Origin: Colocasia esculenta
Lineage: Eukaryota > Streptophyta > Magnoliopsida > Alismatales > Araceae
Length of the DNA stretch: 64,000 nt
Assembly: GCA_014218235.1 (NCBI GenBank)
Contig: CM024755.1
Span: 162,619,941-162,683,940 of the forward strand
Direction: 5' to 3'
Shown here: positions 43,723 through 53,919 of the stretch, in pieces
How the letters are laid out: the number at the start of each line of letters is the position of its first letter
Position numbering within the stretch: the first letter of the stretch is position 1
Notes under the pieces: generated by a model
The model's database searches: none
What the model saw: only the letters and a program-made list of their open reading frames with translations
Told to the model about the DNA's origin: nothing
Position numbers and translations under genes: made by a program

Positions 43723-46700
43723 CTACGATGAAAAGCAGAGGCAGGAAGGCTCCTTCCTCTTCAGCCGTTCAGCTTCTTTGATCTTGAAAGATCTAACTCG
43801 GCGAGAACCGTCCCCGTCCCTGATAAAGACGGCTTCTTCCTCAGAATCTCTAGCCTCATCTCTGGCATCTTGAGCTTGGGAAGATCTTTCTTTGCCGAGC
43901 TCGAGTTCCAGACGAGCAATATTCTCGCCCCTTGTGGCCATCCTCAGCTCCCGCATCTTCCGACGTTTGCGCACATCAGCAGCTCGGGAATCACTCTCGT
44001 CAATGTCACCGGACAGCGAGCAGATATCGCTCTCCAAAATCTGAAGTCGCTGGCTGTAAGGGACCTGAGTCGCATTGTCATGAAGGCAATGCACTTTGTC
44101 CCAAGTATCCTTGACGAAGCCCATCCAGCGGTCGCGGCAGATACCCATGTTAAAAGCCCGGATGGTGTATTTCGCCAATATCCGCCTCATAACTTCCGCT
44201 GGTGGAGGATTTGCTGAGGTCACCATTGCCTGGACTTTAGCAGTAAGACAGTTCCAGATGCCGCTATCTTCATCGTCAGAACTCAAATCTGGCCGATCTC
44301 CGGTGGGCCAGGTTATGTTGTGCTCGGGTGGAGCACCAATCTCCGATGTCGGGGAATTTGCGAAATCTGTCAAGATATCAACAGGCATTCCATGAAGATA
44401 AATCAAGAAGAAAGCCAACAAAGCATTTGAACCCTCATCACACCTCACCTGGCGAGGGGATCCTCTCCCTAACCGCCGCCTCAGGATTTGGTGGCTGGAC
44501 AAAAGCCGGCTCCCCCGAATAAAATCCTTGGGATCTGGAGGGATGGTCAACCGGATGGGAACCAAAATCGCTTGGTGGAAGAACTGGTGGATTAACATTA
44601 TGATCCATGGGGGCGTCCGCCTCTTGATACCCGCCGCCATAGCCCCTTACTCCATCCACTTGAAAAGCGGAATGAACTTGCTCTGCCAAGTATGAGTTCC
44701 CGGCATTACCCCAGGGCGAGAAGAAGGGATCAGCAGCTAGTGTGGGGTACATGTCTATTGTACCCGATGAAAAGTTGCTCATAAAGCTCTTGTCCTTATA
44801 TATATAAAAAAAAACAGTCAAGATAGAAGAAGATGTGGATACTGAAGAATAAAAGAAGAGAAAGAAGAGTAAAGAAAGTGCACAGTGGTTCGAGAAAGTA
44901 TACTCACCAAAAGAAACCCCTGCCGCAGCCATGGATTCCTCAACAGGTACGGGAATATAAACCTCTGTCGGGGCGGAAGAACACTGCCCCGACGAAACCC
45001 CCAGTTCAGTAAATGTGAACCCCGGGTTATAGCCACCTGCTGTCGCAGTTCCGGAAAGCTCAAAATGAGAGGGCATCTCGTGACACGCATTCTCCGGAGA
45101 TAGACCGACGGCAGCTTGCGAAGTACTCCCGTACTCCTCCTCACGAATAGAGGGAGACCCTTCTGGCAAGAAGCCTTCTTCATCCGAAAGGGCAGGAGTC
45201 TTCTCCTCTTCATCTATTTCATTCTCTGAGACAGAGCAACAAAAAAAAGAAGAAACGAAAAATGATGAATCAAAAAAAAAAAAAAAGAAGAGAGAAGTTA
45301 TGAATGATAATGATGAGAGAAGAAAAGAAAAAGGGAAAGACATACCACTCAAGTGGGCCTCTTCCACCGCTTTACCCTTATCAATCCTACCTCCTCGGGA
45401 AGGAAGAGAGCGAATCTCATCGTTCCTTCCACCTCCAACTACTGGAGCTGAAATAAAAAAAAAGGGAAAAAGAAAAAAAAGGGGTATATATGAGAAGAAA
45501 AGAGAGCAGGATCAGGAAGGAAATGCCTAAAAAAAAATGATGATGATGATGACTCAAGCAGGCTAAGAAGTACCTGTCAAGTCAAGTGGAGGACCCGGTA
45601 CCAGCCACTGAAAATTAGCCTTGCAGATTTTGCCCACCCTCTGCATAAGGCTTCGAATATCATAAAGTGTCCTGGCATTTTCTAGATTTGATAAAAACTC
45701 CAGAGGCCCAGCATGGCCGATGGCGATCATAAGGTGCTTCTCCCAGCGCACCCAGCCCGGATCGTTGATACACTCGGGCGGAAGTTTGGTCGATAAGGCA
45801 ACATTGGCAGAATGCCCAAGATCAAGTAATAGGTGGCTCCACCAATCATACTCCGGAAGATCACCATGAATATCTGTGGCCTTCCTGTCAAGAAGCTCAA
45901 TGGGATCCAAAGGCAGCATCTCCCCATAGTAATATTGTTTGCCAGAATCAGGCTTCCCCTTCTTGGACGTCTTGGAATTATAGCGCCTGAGGTATGAACG
46001 CATTACTCCTCTAAAGTGGGCTTTGAGGAATGCTACGTTCATCAAGATCAAAGGTAGACCCTTGTTCTTTAAACGGGTCTCTTCAAATTTCTTCAATTTC
46101 TTGGGGGCAAGCCGGAAGATGTTGCTTCTATCGAACCACCATCGGGCGTAGAAAAGATCTATGCGCCCAGTTGCCTCAAGAGCGGGAAGAATACATGTTG
46201 AATTTACCTCTTCCCGGCAGAAATAGTTCCACCAACTCGCCGCATTCATATGGAGACAATGATCGCGGTATAGGCGGACATCCAATGGAAACTCTGCATT
46301 TGGCGGAACCGATTGGTCATATCCAAAGTTTCTGGCAAACCTTGAAGGATAATAAGGCTCCAATACAAGGCTGGATCCCCGGCGACACACCAGTACGCCT
46401 GGCCGAATGCAAAATAACCAGTCTCTATATAAAGACACGCCAGAACCCCCACTATGAGGCAGATGATAGGTGATCCCACCTGATGTGCGGACACTATAAG
46501 GACGGATTCCTCGGGATACAACGCCAAATTGAAGGAGAAATTGCTCGCCATTTGGAAGGAAAGACAAACTATAACGAGCTCCTGTCAGCTGGTTTATTAA
46601 ATCCTCACAAGGCCTATTTCTGAACAGCAAGATCAAAGGAGCCATCGGCCGGGGCAGATCAACAGTTTGACAAAGCCCAGGCAGCAGAAGGCCCGCCCAG

Positions 46701-48234
46701 GCACTCAAGTAATGAGTGGGGAGTAATGTTTTCCTGTCCCGGGGGCTCGAATGTGAACTCAATGAGCCCAACCCGTGGAAGATATTGGCAAGGGCAGCAG
46801 GGGCTATGGCAAGCTTCAGGCCTTCCGCCAAAAGACAGGCCGGATAAATTAAACCCGGCCGAATTTGCTCCTCCTCACCATGGGGAATAACAAAGGAAGA
46901 TAGCCAATATACTAGATACGCGGCCAAATAGGTGCGGTCTGGTAACCGGCGAGGATTCCACCCTCTGTTCTCAGGGGCAAAGATAAATCTCCCATGATGA
47001 GGCTTCCCTACACTGAGCTGGTTATACTCCTCCAGGCGGCGGCCTTCCGTCGCAAAATTATCAAAAAAGCAGAATGGCCCGTTATAGAAGTAACGAAGCC
47101 AAGCATTCTGGCTTACCCTTGGGTTTGCCACGGGAGACTCCGGATCATCCGTCCTCTCAACCAGGACTAAGTCTCTCCACACTTTTGTCAGAAAACGGAG
47201 GCTGTATGGAAGAATATATTGGCCAGCGCCATTGCTGCGATAGGTATGTAAATCGTCCAGAACAATCTCCTCATAAAAGTGCCCAGATATTGGCAACCCG
47301 GAGATTCGGTGGAAGCTCCATAAATCAATGGAAGTTTCACCTTCGGCCCTTCCAAAGGTATTCCATCGGGGATTGAATCTCTCCACTAGTGCTTGGAGAA
47401 GCCCTGTATGGCATGGGTAATCATACAGCGCCGCCTCAACGGCCTCATAAATACCCGCCGATTTCAGAATCTCCCCGTAATGGTGGAGGACCCCCATCAG
47501 CCACTCAGTGGCGCCAAAGTGAAAAATGTGGGAAGATAAAACTGACCAGTTCCCATACCAGCTGGGACTAGTCAAATCGACAATTCGATTCAGTAAGCAT
47601 CGATTGTCATAATCTCCAGATACATACCTGGTATGGCAAGGCAGTAGTTGTAGGCCATTAGTCTCCGGCCTCGCCTGATGACGATTCATCAGATTCCAAA
47701 CTGCAGGAGAAATCTTCCTCGATCGGGTATAACTCTCCAGATCATGGCTAAATGAGCCCAGGTCGACGGCCCGGGGGAGTCGGTGCTGAGTAGCAAATCC
47801 CAAGGGGAAGCTGGGATATGAGAAAGCACAGGTACCGAGAAGACTGTCCCGGACTTCAAAATAGCTGATTCTAAATACCGTCTTTCTATACTCAAGCAAA
47901 GGTCACCTGCAGTCATGTGTGAAGGAATAAAATTTTGGATAAAAGTAAATAGCTCCGGATCTGATGGGAGATACTCCGGGTAGTCCTCCTCCCGTGAGTA
48001 ATGATAGACTCCTTTCCGACGACTAATACGGGACACATCCACCCCGCCGTTGATGGCAAGGCCGCCGTAGTTTACTTGTGCTACAATATCATTTCCGCTA
48101 TCCAGGGATGATGAGTTGGGGCTTGTAGTGCGAGGTGCTCCAAACCTCGGCATCATATCATCAAGAAGAATCACTTTGTCCCGGGTTCGCTGGGCGTAGT
48201 CGCTACGGCTCAAGTATCCTTGTCCTTGAGGCAT
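43723..48234 (-). CDS. Antisense multi-exon gene carried by Tat element, with plant mobile domain
   Basis: The whole gene lies opposite to gag-pol. Proposed exons on the minus strand: 48234 to about 47900, 47899-45573 (PMD), 45447-45346, 45225-44908, 44794-44449, 44366-43723. Donors and acceptors are consensus, for example ACAG/GTACTT, TTTCAG/CTCC, GAGTG/GTATGT, CTCAG/AGAA, TTTTG/GTGAGT, ATAAG/GACA, CCAG/GTGAGG and GACAG/ATTT. The last exon is acidic to basic with coiled-coil character (LELELGKERSSQAQDARDEA) and ends in a KEAERLKRKEPS tail. Exons 3 to 6 are matched by plus-strand exons in the outer element at 53920-55635. Function unknown. PMD proteins are known in plants both as host genes (MAIN/MAIL1) and as transposon cargo. 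A one-base frame change near 47900 joins exon 1 to the PMD frame. Confidence 0.75.
45563..47899 (-). CDS. Plant mobile domain (PMD) exon of the antisense gene
   Basis: 778 open codons. PMD hallmarks appear at residues 168-206: LLQALVERFNPRWNTF, then GETSIDLWSFHRISGLPISG. This is the family pattern LL-x-LVERW-x-P-x-TNTFH, GExTxTLxDVxxLxGLPI-x-G. The remainder (to 770) is a long C-terminal region with many aromatic residues, similar in length to transposon-borne PMD proteins. The open frame ends five codons past the donor site at 45572/45571, supporting splicing to 45447. Its biochemical role is unknown. Confidence 0.8.
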   Translation of the reverse strand: MLEYRKTVFRISYFEVRDSLLGTCAFSYPSFPLGFATQHRLPRAVDLGSFSHDLESYTRSRKISPAVWNLMNRHQARPETNGLQLLPCHTRYVSGDYDNRCLLNRIVDLTSPSWYGNWSVLSSHIFHFGATEWLMGVLHHYGEILKSAGIYEAVEAALYDYPCHTGLLQALVERFNPRWNTFGRAEGETSIDLWSFHRISGLPISGHFYEEIVLDDLHTYRSNGAGQYILPYSLRFLTKVWRDLVLVERTDDPESPVANPRVSQNAWLRYFYNGPFCFFDNFATEGRRLEEYNQLSVGKPHHGRFIFAPENRGWNPRRLPDRTYLAAYLVYWLSSFVIPHGEEEQIRPGLIYPACLLAEGLKLAIAPAALANIFHGLGSLSSHSSPRDRKTLLPTHYLSAWAGLLLPGLCQTVDLPRPMAPLILLFRNRPCEDLINQLTGARYSLSFLPNGEQFLLQFGVVSRGIRPYSVRTSGGITYHLPHSGGSGVSLYRDWLFCIRPGVLVCRRGSSLVLEPYYPSRFARNFGYDQSVPPNAEFPLDVRLYRDHCLHMNAASWWNYFCREEVNSTCILPALEATGRIDLFYARWWFDRSNIFRLAPKKLKKFEETRLKNKGLPLILMNVAFLKAHFRGVMRSYLRRYNSKTSKKGKPDSGKQYYYGEMLPLDPIELLDRKATDIHGDLPEYDWWSHLLLDLGHSANVALSTKLPPECINDPGWVRWEKHLMIAIGHAGPLEFLSNLENARTLYDIRSLMQRVGKICKANFQWLVPGPPLDLTGTS

Positions 48235-48554
48235 TTTTGAAGACCTGAAAAACGGATATAAAAGGAAGGAGGATGAGGACCAAAGAGAAAGTGTTGAAAT
48301 ACAACCTATCTACAAAACGAAATCAGAAAGGGACTATTAAAAGTTAGTCCGGAATAAAAGATAGATTGCTATGGGTCATATGTCATTTCCCCTCAAAAAA
48401 AAAAAGAGAGAGAAAGAAGATAGAAAAAAAAAACATTGACCTAGTACAACAACAGAATCAGAAATTGACAACTGAAGGGCAGCCCAAGCTATGAAAGAGG
48501 CTGCTATATGGAATTCACACGGCCTACGCGCCGTCACTCCAACTCCGACACGTA

Positions 48555-48570
48555 CCCCGTGGGGGGCATT
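48555..48570 (+). other. Polypurine tract of inner Tat element
   Basis: CCCCGTGGGGGGCATT directly precedes the 3' LTR. The outer element has CCCATGGGGGGCATT at the equivalent place, on the minus strand at 53175-53190. This is the plus-strand primer for DNA synthesis. Confidence 0.75.
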
Positions 48571-49176
48571 TGTTGGGACAGAAAATATTTATATGTGTAT
48601 ATGTTGGATGCTTGTTAAGAGGAGTACCAATGCTCCCTTATATAGTGGTCCAACAAGCCAAGTAGGTGGCAGTCACATGTGGGTAACTAACCAGTTAGTT
48701 AGCCTGAGGCAAGGAGGATGGCTACCTAACCAGGAGTCGGTAACTACCGGTAAAATGTTGACTTCACCTAACCGGTTTAACGGCCTGATTAGGGGGACAA
48801 GGTGGTTATGATTACGGTAACCCCAAGGTTACTTAAAGTCATGACTTAATCCGAGTTTTTGGTTGAAAACCGTTCAAGCTCTCAAGTATTGACAAGCATC
48901 CCAAGCAAGTGGGAGAGGCCGAGGAGAATAAATCTCCGAATAAAATACGACACGGAAGAATTTCGGCATTACAAGGTCTACAAGACCACATGTGAAAGAT
49001 GAGTACGAGAACAAGTCCGCCACGAAGGCTCCAAAGACTTGCAATTGATTCTCCGTCTGGGACGGCAGAACTTCCGACAAGATGTCCAAAATGACACGGG
49101 ATGCTCCAAAGGGCAAGACCCCTTCAAATGAAGGGGAGGCCGGCCTATTTATAGTTTTTTTTTCTGCCCCTCCCCT

Positions 49177-49698
49177 AAACCGATGAAGATACCATCGGTT
49201 AGGGGTTTTTTTCCCCTTAACCGATGGTAGCTCCATCGGTTAAAGGGGTCTTTCCCCCTTAACCGATGGAGCTCCCATCGGTTGGAAGGGGAATCCCCTC
49301 CAACCGATGGCACTTCCATCGGTTAGAGGGGAAATCCCCTCTAACCGATGGAACTTCCATCGGTTAAGGGGAGTCCCCTAACCGATGGTAGCACCATCGG
49401 TTAGGGGAGTCTCCCCCTCTAAACCGATGGGTGTTCCATCGGTTAGGGGGGGATTCCCCCTTAAACCGATGGAACTTCCATCGGTTAGGGGTTCCCCTTT
49501 CAAAAAAAAAAAAAACAGAAACAGAAAAAAAAAAAAACAGGAAGTGGGCACATCCCCTAACCGATGGTACCCCCATCGGTTAGAGGGTGCCCCTCCCCCT
49601 AACCGATGGTACCCCCATCGGTTAGACCCCTAACCGATGGAACCCCCATCGGTTAGAGGGAATTTTCCCTCTAACCGATGGAACCCCCATCGGTTAGA
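49177..49698. repeat. U3 alternating palindrome array (3' LTR)
   Basis: Hairpins of arms AACCGATGG/CCATCGGTT with variable 4-7-nt loops alternate with hairpins of arms such as AGAGGGG/CCCCTCT or GGGGA/TCCCC. Pairing is close to perfect throughout. The TATA box follows about 40 bp downstream. Confidence 0.9.
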
Positions 49699-50163
49699 CT
49701 CCCCCCATCCCACGCATGTAAGGGGGTGCCTTCCCCTATAAAAGGCACCCCCATTCCCCATGGAAAAGGGGTTCGGCTGGCTGGCTCTTGGGCTTGGGCT
49801 CTCTCTCTCTAGCTCTCCCTCCCCTTTGGTCAGAAAAAGTGTTATAGCCCTCCTTTCTTATTGTCCCTTCTTTGAAAGTTGAAGGAGATAGAAATTTCCA
49901 AATCCCCAAAGCTCTCCTCTTCGTTCTCAATCTCATTCCCTTGTGAGTCAAGGTATCAAATCTTCTCCCGAGCATTGAGAAGTCGTCCATACGCGGCATC
50001 GACAAACTCCATCGGCTAAAAGTCCGCAATAGCGGCACCGGCCCTCACGGGTTATAGGTTCTAAATACCGTCCACCCCGGACATATGGTATTTTAGATAC
50101 CTTGGTAATTTATGCCACCTCCCATCGAGTTTTAAACTCTCCGGGACGGTGTGTTTGTGCTAT

Positions 50164-50745
50164 ATGCATATGTTTCTTAGAGGAGACTCTGCCCAAGTGG
50201 AGATTCTGCTCAAGAACGTATTCATATATTCACAGATTCGTATTTTTATATATATGCTTCTTAGAGGAAACTCTGCTCAAATGGAGATTCCACCTAAGAA
50301 CATATCTATAAACTTCAAATCTGTGTTTATATTGATATGTTTCTTAGAGGAGATTCTGCCTGAGGATAGGTTCTGCCCAAGAACATGTTTATATATTCAC
50401 AAATTCTTATTTTCATATATATGTTTCTTAGAGGAAACTCTGCCCAAGTGGAGATTCCGCCTAAGAACATATCTATAAAATTCAAATTTGTGCCTATACA
50501 CATGTGTTCTTGAAAGGAAGCTCTGCCCATGTCCGGGTTTCTCCCTCTAAAAACGTATCAATATAATCACGAACTTTGTATTCATATACATGTCTTCCCA
50601 AGAGAAAACTCTGCCCAAATGGAGTCTCCGCCCGTAAATACGTCTATAATCACAAATTTGTAATTACATGCATATGCCTCTCGAAAAGGGATTCTGCACA
50701 TGCAGATAGTACCTCTTTGCCGGATACTCCATTCAAATAGGGATA
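50164..50745 (+). repeat. ~83-bp tandem repeats downstream of the LTR TATA box
   Basis: Six or seven diverged units, each starting near TTAGAGGA and containing ACTCTGCCCAAGTGGAGATTC-like words followed by an AT-rich half. The same repeats occur in the 5' LTR, in the intron-12 LTR (15868-16330) and inverted in the outer LTR. They lie in the expected transcribed part of the LTR. Confidence 0.75.
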
Positions 50746-52141
50746 CCGGTGAGAAAATATGCATAAACTGCAAATTTATGATCATACACACATACCTCCT
50801 TAAGGGCAAAATTCCTCCGGACAAAGATTCTCCGAGGACACATGGATATAAGTACATATTCACATGAATATACCTCCGTGAGGGCACTCCGTATAGGCAG
50901 AAACTCTGCCAAAATAAATGGAAATTGTATTGATATACACACATCCAAAGAAAAAGGAAACAAGAACCGAACTATGCTCAGATACTCCAAAGAGCAGCAC
51001 GAAAGCATACTCACGAGAACTGTGTTCATATGGACAGTTTCCAAAAGGAACTTTAAATTGACAAGAACGTCCATGGGGACCCGAACTGTGTTCAGATACT
51101 CCGAATGGGAGCACATATGCACTTCCACAAAAACCATACCCGTGGAAATGGACTTCAGACAAAAATCACAATATGACAAGGACTTCCATGGAGATACATC
51201 CATATGATCTCCGGAAATTGTACCCGCACAAGTGCGAAATGAGGAGAAAAGAAACTTTGCCTCAAACTCGGACTTTGCTCCAAAATGGCACTATAAAAGA
51301 ACTTCATATGAGAAAATTGATACAGTAATCCTTCTAATACGGAAGTGTTGCTCCGGGTCACAATACCCCCAAGTTCAGAATCAAAATGCACGGGTATATA
51401 CCCGTTCACAATAACAATCCTCATGTTTTCCCAAATAGAAATTTCTAATTAACCTTTTTAGGTCCACGGGTATGCAACCGTTCCCCTCTCAAAATCACAC
51501 TTTGGACTCCAAAAAGGCAGTTATTTCAAAAATGAAATACCCAAAATAAAAGCATTGAAAGAAAGAAAAAACATGTTATGATCAGGATTTTCTAAAAGCG
51601 TGCATATTTTTCTCATCCTTTGCTATGAATGGTATTCGGGTTAAAACTGATGTTAAATAACACCAGGAATCTTAACTCGATGTAAATGTAACATCGACTC
51701 CGGTCGATGGAGACAGAGGTCCAGCACATGCTACTTCAATCACCTGATGAGTATGGATACGGGACTCAAGGAGTTCAGATAAAAACGGCGCACCCTAGTC
51801 GCCCGTCACACGGGCATCCCCGTCCATTTCATGGACAATCCAATCGTCCGTTCCACGGACATCATACCCGTCCGTTCCAAGGACACCCAAAAATACTCTC
51901 TCCGCATTGTGTGGACTCTTTCTTCTGTCTGTTAGACAGACTGGCACGCCCCGCAAAATTCAAAAGCATGGGAAATGAATACATGAACCACATAAAACGA
52001 AATGAATAAACAAAATCAAATGATATGTGCTTCTATGTCACGATAACCATGTGTAACTCCACGCACATATATATACATAACCGCATATACACGTAACCAT
52101 TATGTTCCCATCATATATCATATATTTTCCCCGTGTCAACA

Positions 52142-53174
52142 GTAGAATCTCTGCTTGGGCAGAGTCTCCTCGAAGAAACATATACATACAAGAACAATGA
52201 CATCTAAATGCCCATACCCATAGAGTCTTGCTCAATATGGAGGCATTTAGAGCACAACATATAAGGGTATTTAATTACCATGTGTCCGTAGAGTCTTGCT
52301 CGATACAGACAGTATTTAAACCCCGAAAAATCCCCACTGAGTCTTGCTCGATGTGGGGATATAAAATATACTATGGAACTTTGGAGAAACCCTCCATGGA
52401 GGGGGCGAGGGAGATGTTGATGCCGTATGTGGTGGCGATCTCCCGTTTTCTTTCGCGCTATCGAATGGTCCTCACCCCATATCGAGCAAGGAATGGACCA
52501 ATACCTTCACGCCAAATCAAGAATTTGGAAGAACAAATCGAAGGGAATTGCAAGAAGGAGACTTTGCTATTTCTTTCAGAACAAGGGGAATGGTTTTACA
52601 AGGCTTTGGACTGGTTTTTCCAGCAGGGTGGGGGCTTTGGAAGCTTGAAGGCACACCTACAATATGGGGACTGGTTTTTTCAGCAGGGTGGGGGGATGAA
52701 TTTCAGGCCACCCGGGGTTTACAATGAGGGGGGTGCACCCCCTTTTATAGGGGGTTTGCCCTCCCCTCCTTGCTGCATGCGCAGGAGAAGGAGAGGGGGA
52801 GATCCCCCCATTGGTTTCAACCGGTTTGCATGGAAACCGGTTGGAGGGGATTGATCCCCCCAACCGTTTTCACATGAAAACGGTTGGAGGGGAATCCCTC
52901 CAACCGGTTTTACATGAAACTGGTTGGAGGGGGAGCACCCCCCAACCGTTTTCATATGAAAATGGTTGGAGGGGAGCTCTCCCCTCCTACCGGTTTTACA
53001 TGAAACCGGTTGGAGGGGAGCCTCCAACTGGTTTTACATGAAACCGGTTGGAGGTCTCCCCCCCCAACCATTTTGTATAAAAAGGTTGGAGGGGGAGACC
53101 ACTTATTCGTCCCCTTATAGGGGTATTTTGAGATTTTTGGGGGTGGGGGATGTGGACAATTTCTTATGCCAACA
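52142..53174 (-). repeat. Outer Tat 3' LTR, start portion with its own palindrome array
   Basis: On the minus strand the LTR starts at 53174. The palindrome array is at 53099-52795, with arms such as CCGTTTTC/GAAAACGG and CCGGTTTTAC/GAAACCGG alternating with TTGGAGGGG/CCCCTCCAA-type hairpins. The TATA box TATAAAAG is at 52749-52742. Architecture matches the inner LTR but the arm sequences are different. Confidence 0.85.
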
Positions 53175-53190
53175 AATGCCCCCCATGGGA

Positions 53191-53744
53191 TGTGCACCGA
53201 AGCCGAAGGCGAAGGAGGACGTCCCGTGCGTTCTTCGCGCTTTACTTCCGGTCTTCATGACTTGATGAGGAATTTGAACCGAAAAAATCGTAGCCGCAGT
53301 TGACGCGCTTCAGTACTTCACTGTGACGCCAGCAACCTAGGGCAACGGTCAGCTTTGCCATGCTTCTTGCGTTGAGCCACCAGCTCCGCTTCTTGGATTT
53401 ACGCAGAACTGACTTTGACCTCCTTTGCCTGGGTCTGTCTTTCTGACTTCACCCCAGGAAAATTTTTTTGAGACTTGCCTTTCTGGCTTTGTTGAGGACT
53501 TGATTTGGGATTCCCTTGTCTTTTTGGCCTTGCTCAGAGTTGGGTTGGAAGTTTGACCACTGGAACTTATCTTCCCGGTTCTATTCAATGGCTTGATTTG
53601 AGATTCTCTCTTAAGGCTTGAGGTTCTGCCTTGATTTAAGGTTGAATTTGGTATTCCTTTTCTGGGTTCTGCCTTCTTGACATTTGCTTGAATTGGACTT
53701 GACATCTTTTTCCTGAATCTTGTCTTCTTGACTTTATCCAGGAT
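53191..53744 (-). other. Degenerate repeat region replacing the PMD exon in the outer element
   Basis: Between the polypurine tract and the first recognisable antisense exon, only about 550 bp remain, against about 2.9 kb in the inner element. The stretch consists of imperfect repeats around GACTTGATTTGGGATTC. A 163-codon minus-strand frame (53349-53840) is Lys/Ser-rich low complexity and is not called as a gene. Confidence 0.5.
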
Positions 53745-53919
53745 TTGACGCAGAATTTTGCTGCTGAGGCTGACCGTCTTGGCTTTTCGCTCAACCGTTA
53801 TGACTCCTCTTTCCTTCGAGGAGATATGTGGAGTCGCCATCTTTCTTCTTCTTCTTTCTTTTCTGCTTCATTTTTTTTTTCACATATCTGTTTTGGATTT
53901 CCAACCATCCCTGCTCCAG

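Larger units (their letters stand above)
28206..52141 (+). mobile_element. Complete inner Tat-lineage Ty3/gypsy element (TSD GTAGA)
   Basis: A 23.9-kb element with LTRs 28206-31684 and 48571-52141, starting TGTTGGGACAG and ending GTGTCAACA. Perfect target duplications GTAGA lie at 28201-28205 and 52142-52146. Internal order: presumed primer site, 5' ORF, gag, CHHC module, protease, RT, RNase H, archaeal RNase H, integrase, repeat-rich spacer, antisense PMD gene, polypurine tract. Archaeal RNase H after the pol RNase H places it in the Tat clade. It inserted into the 3' LTR of the outer, related element in opposite orientation. LTRs are near-identical, indicating a recent event. Confidence 0.95.
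48571..52141 (+). repeat. 3' LTR of inner Tat element
   Basis: 3571 bp, near-identical to 28206-31684. Palindrome array 49177-49698 (about twelve good hairpins), TATA box TATAAAAG 49737-49744, ~83-bp CTCTGCCC repeats 50164-50745, U5 hairpin cluster about 51800-51945. It retains about 51 bp (50657-50707) missing from the 5' LTR. Confidence 0.94.

Noticed and set aside
49177..49698. Regular repeat-spacer look of the AACCGATGG/CCATCGGTT array suggesting a CRISPR array
   Set aside because: The repeats are short palindromes with tiny variable loops inside the LTR of a plant retrotransposon, with no cas genes and no spacer-length unique sequences.
53349..53840. 163-codon minus-strand basic ORF between the polypurine tract and the antisense exons
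   Set aside because: Low-complexity Lys/Ser/Arg translation of imperfect GACTTGATTTGG repeats, with no counterpart in the inner element.
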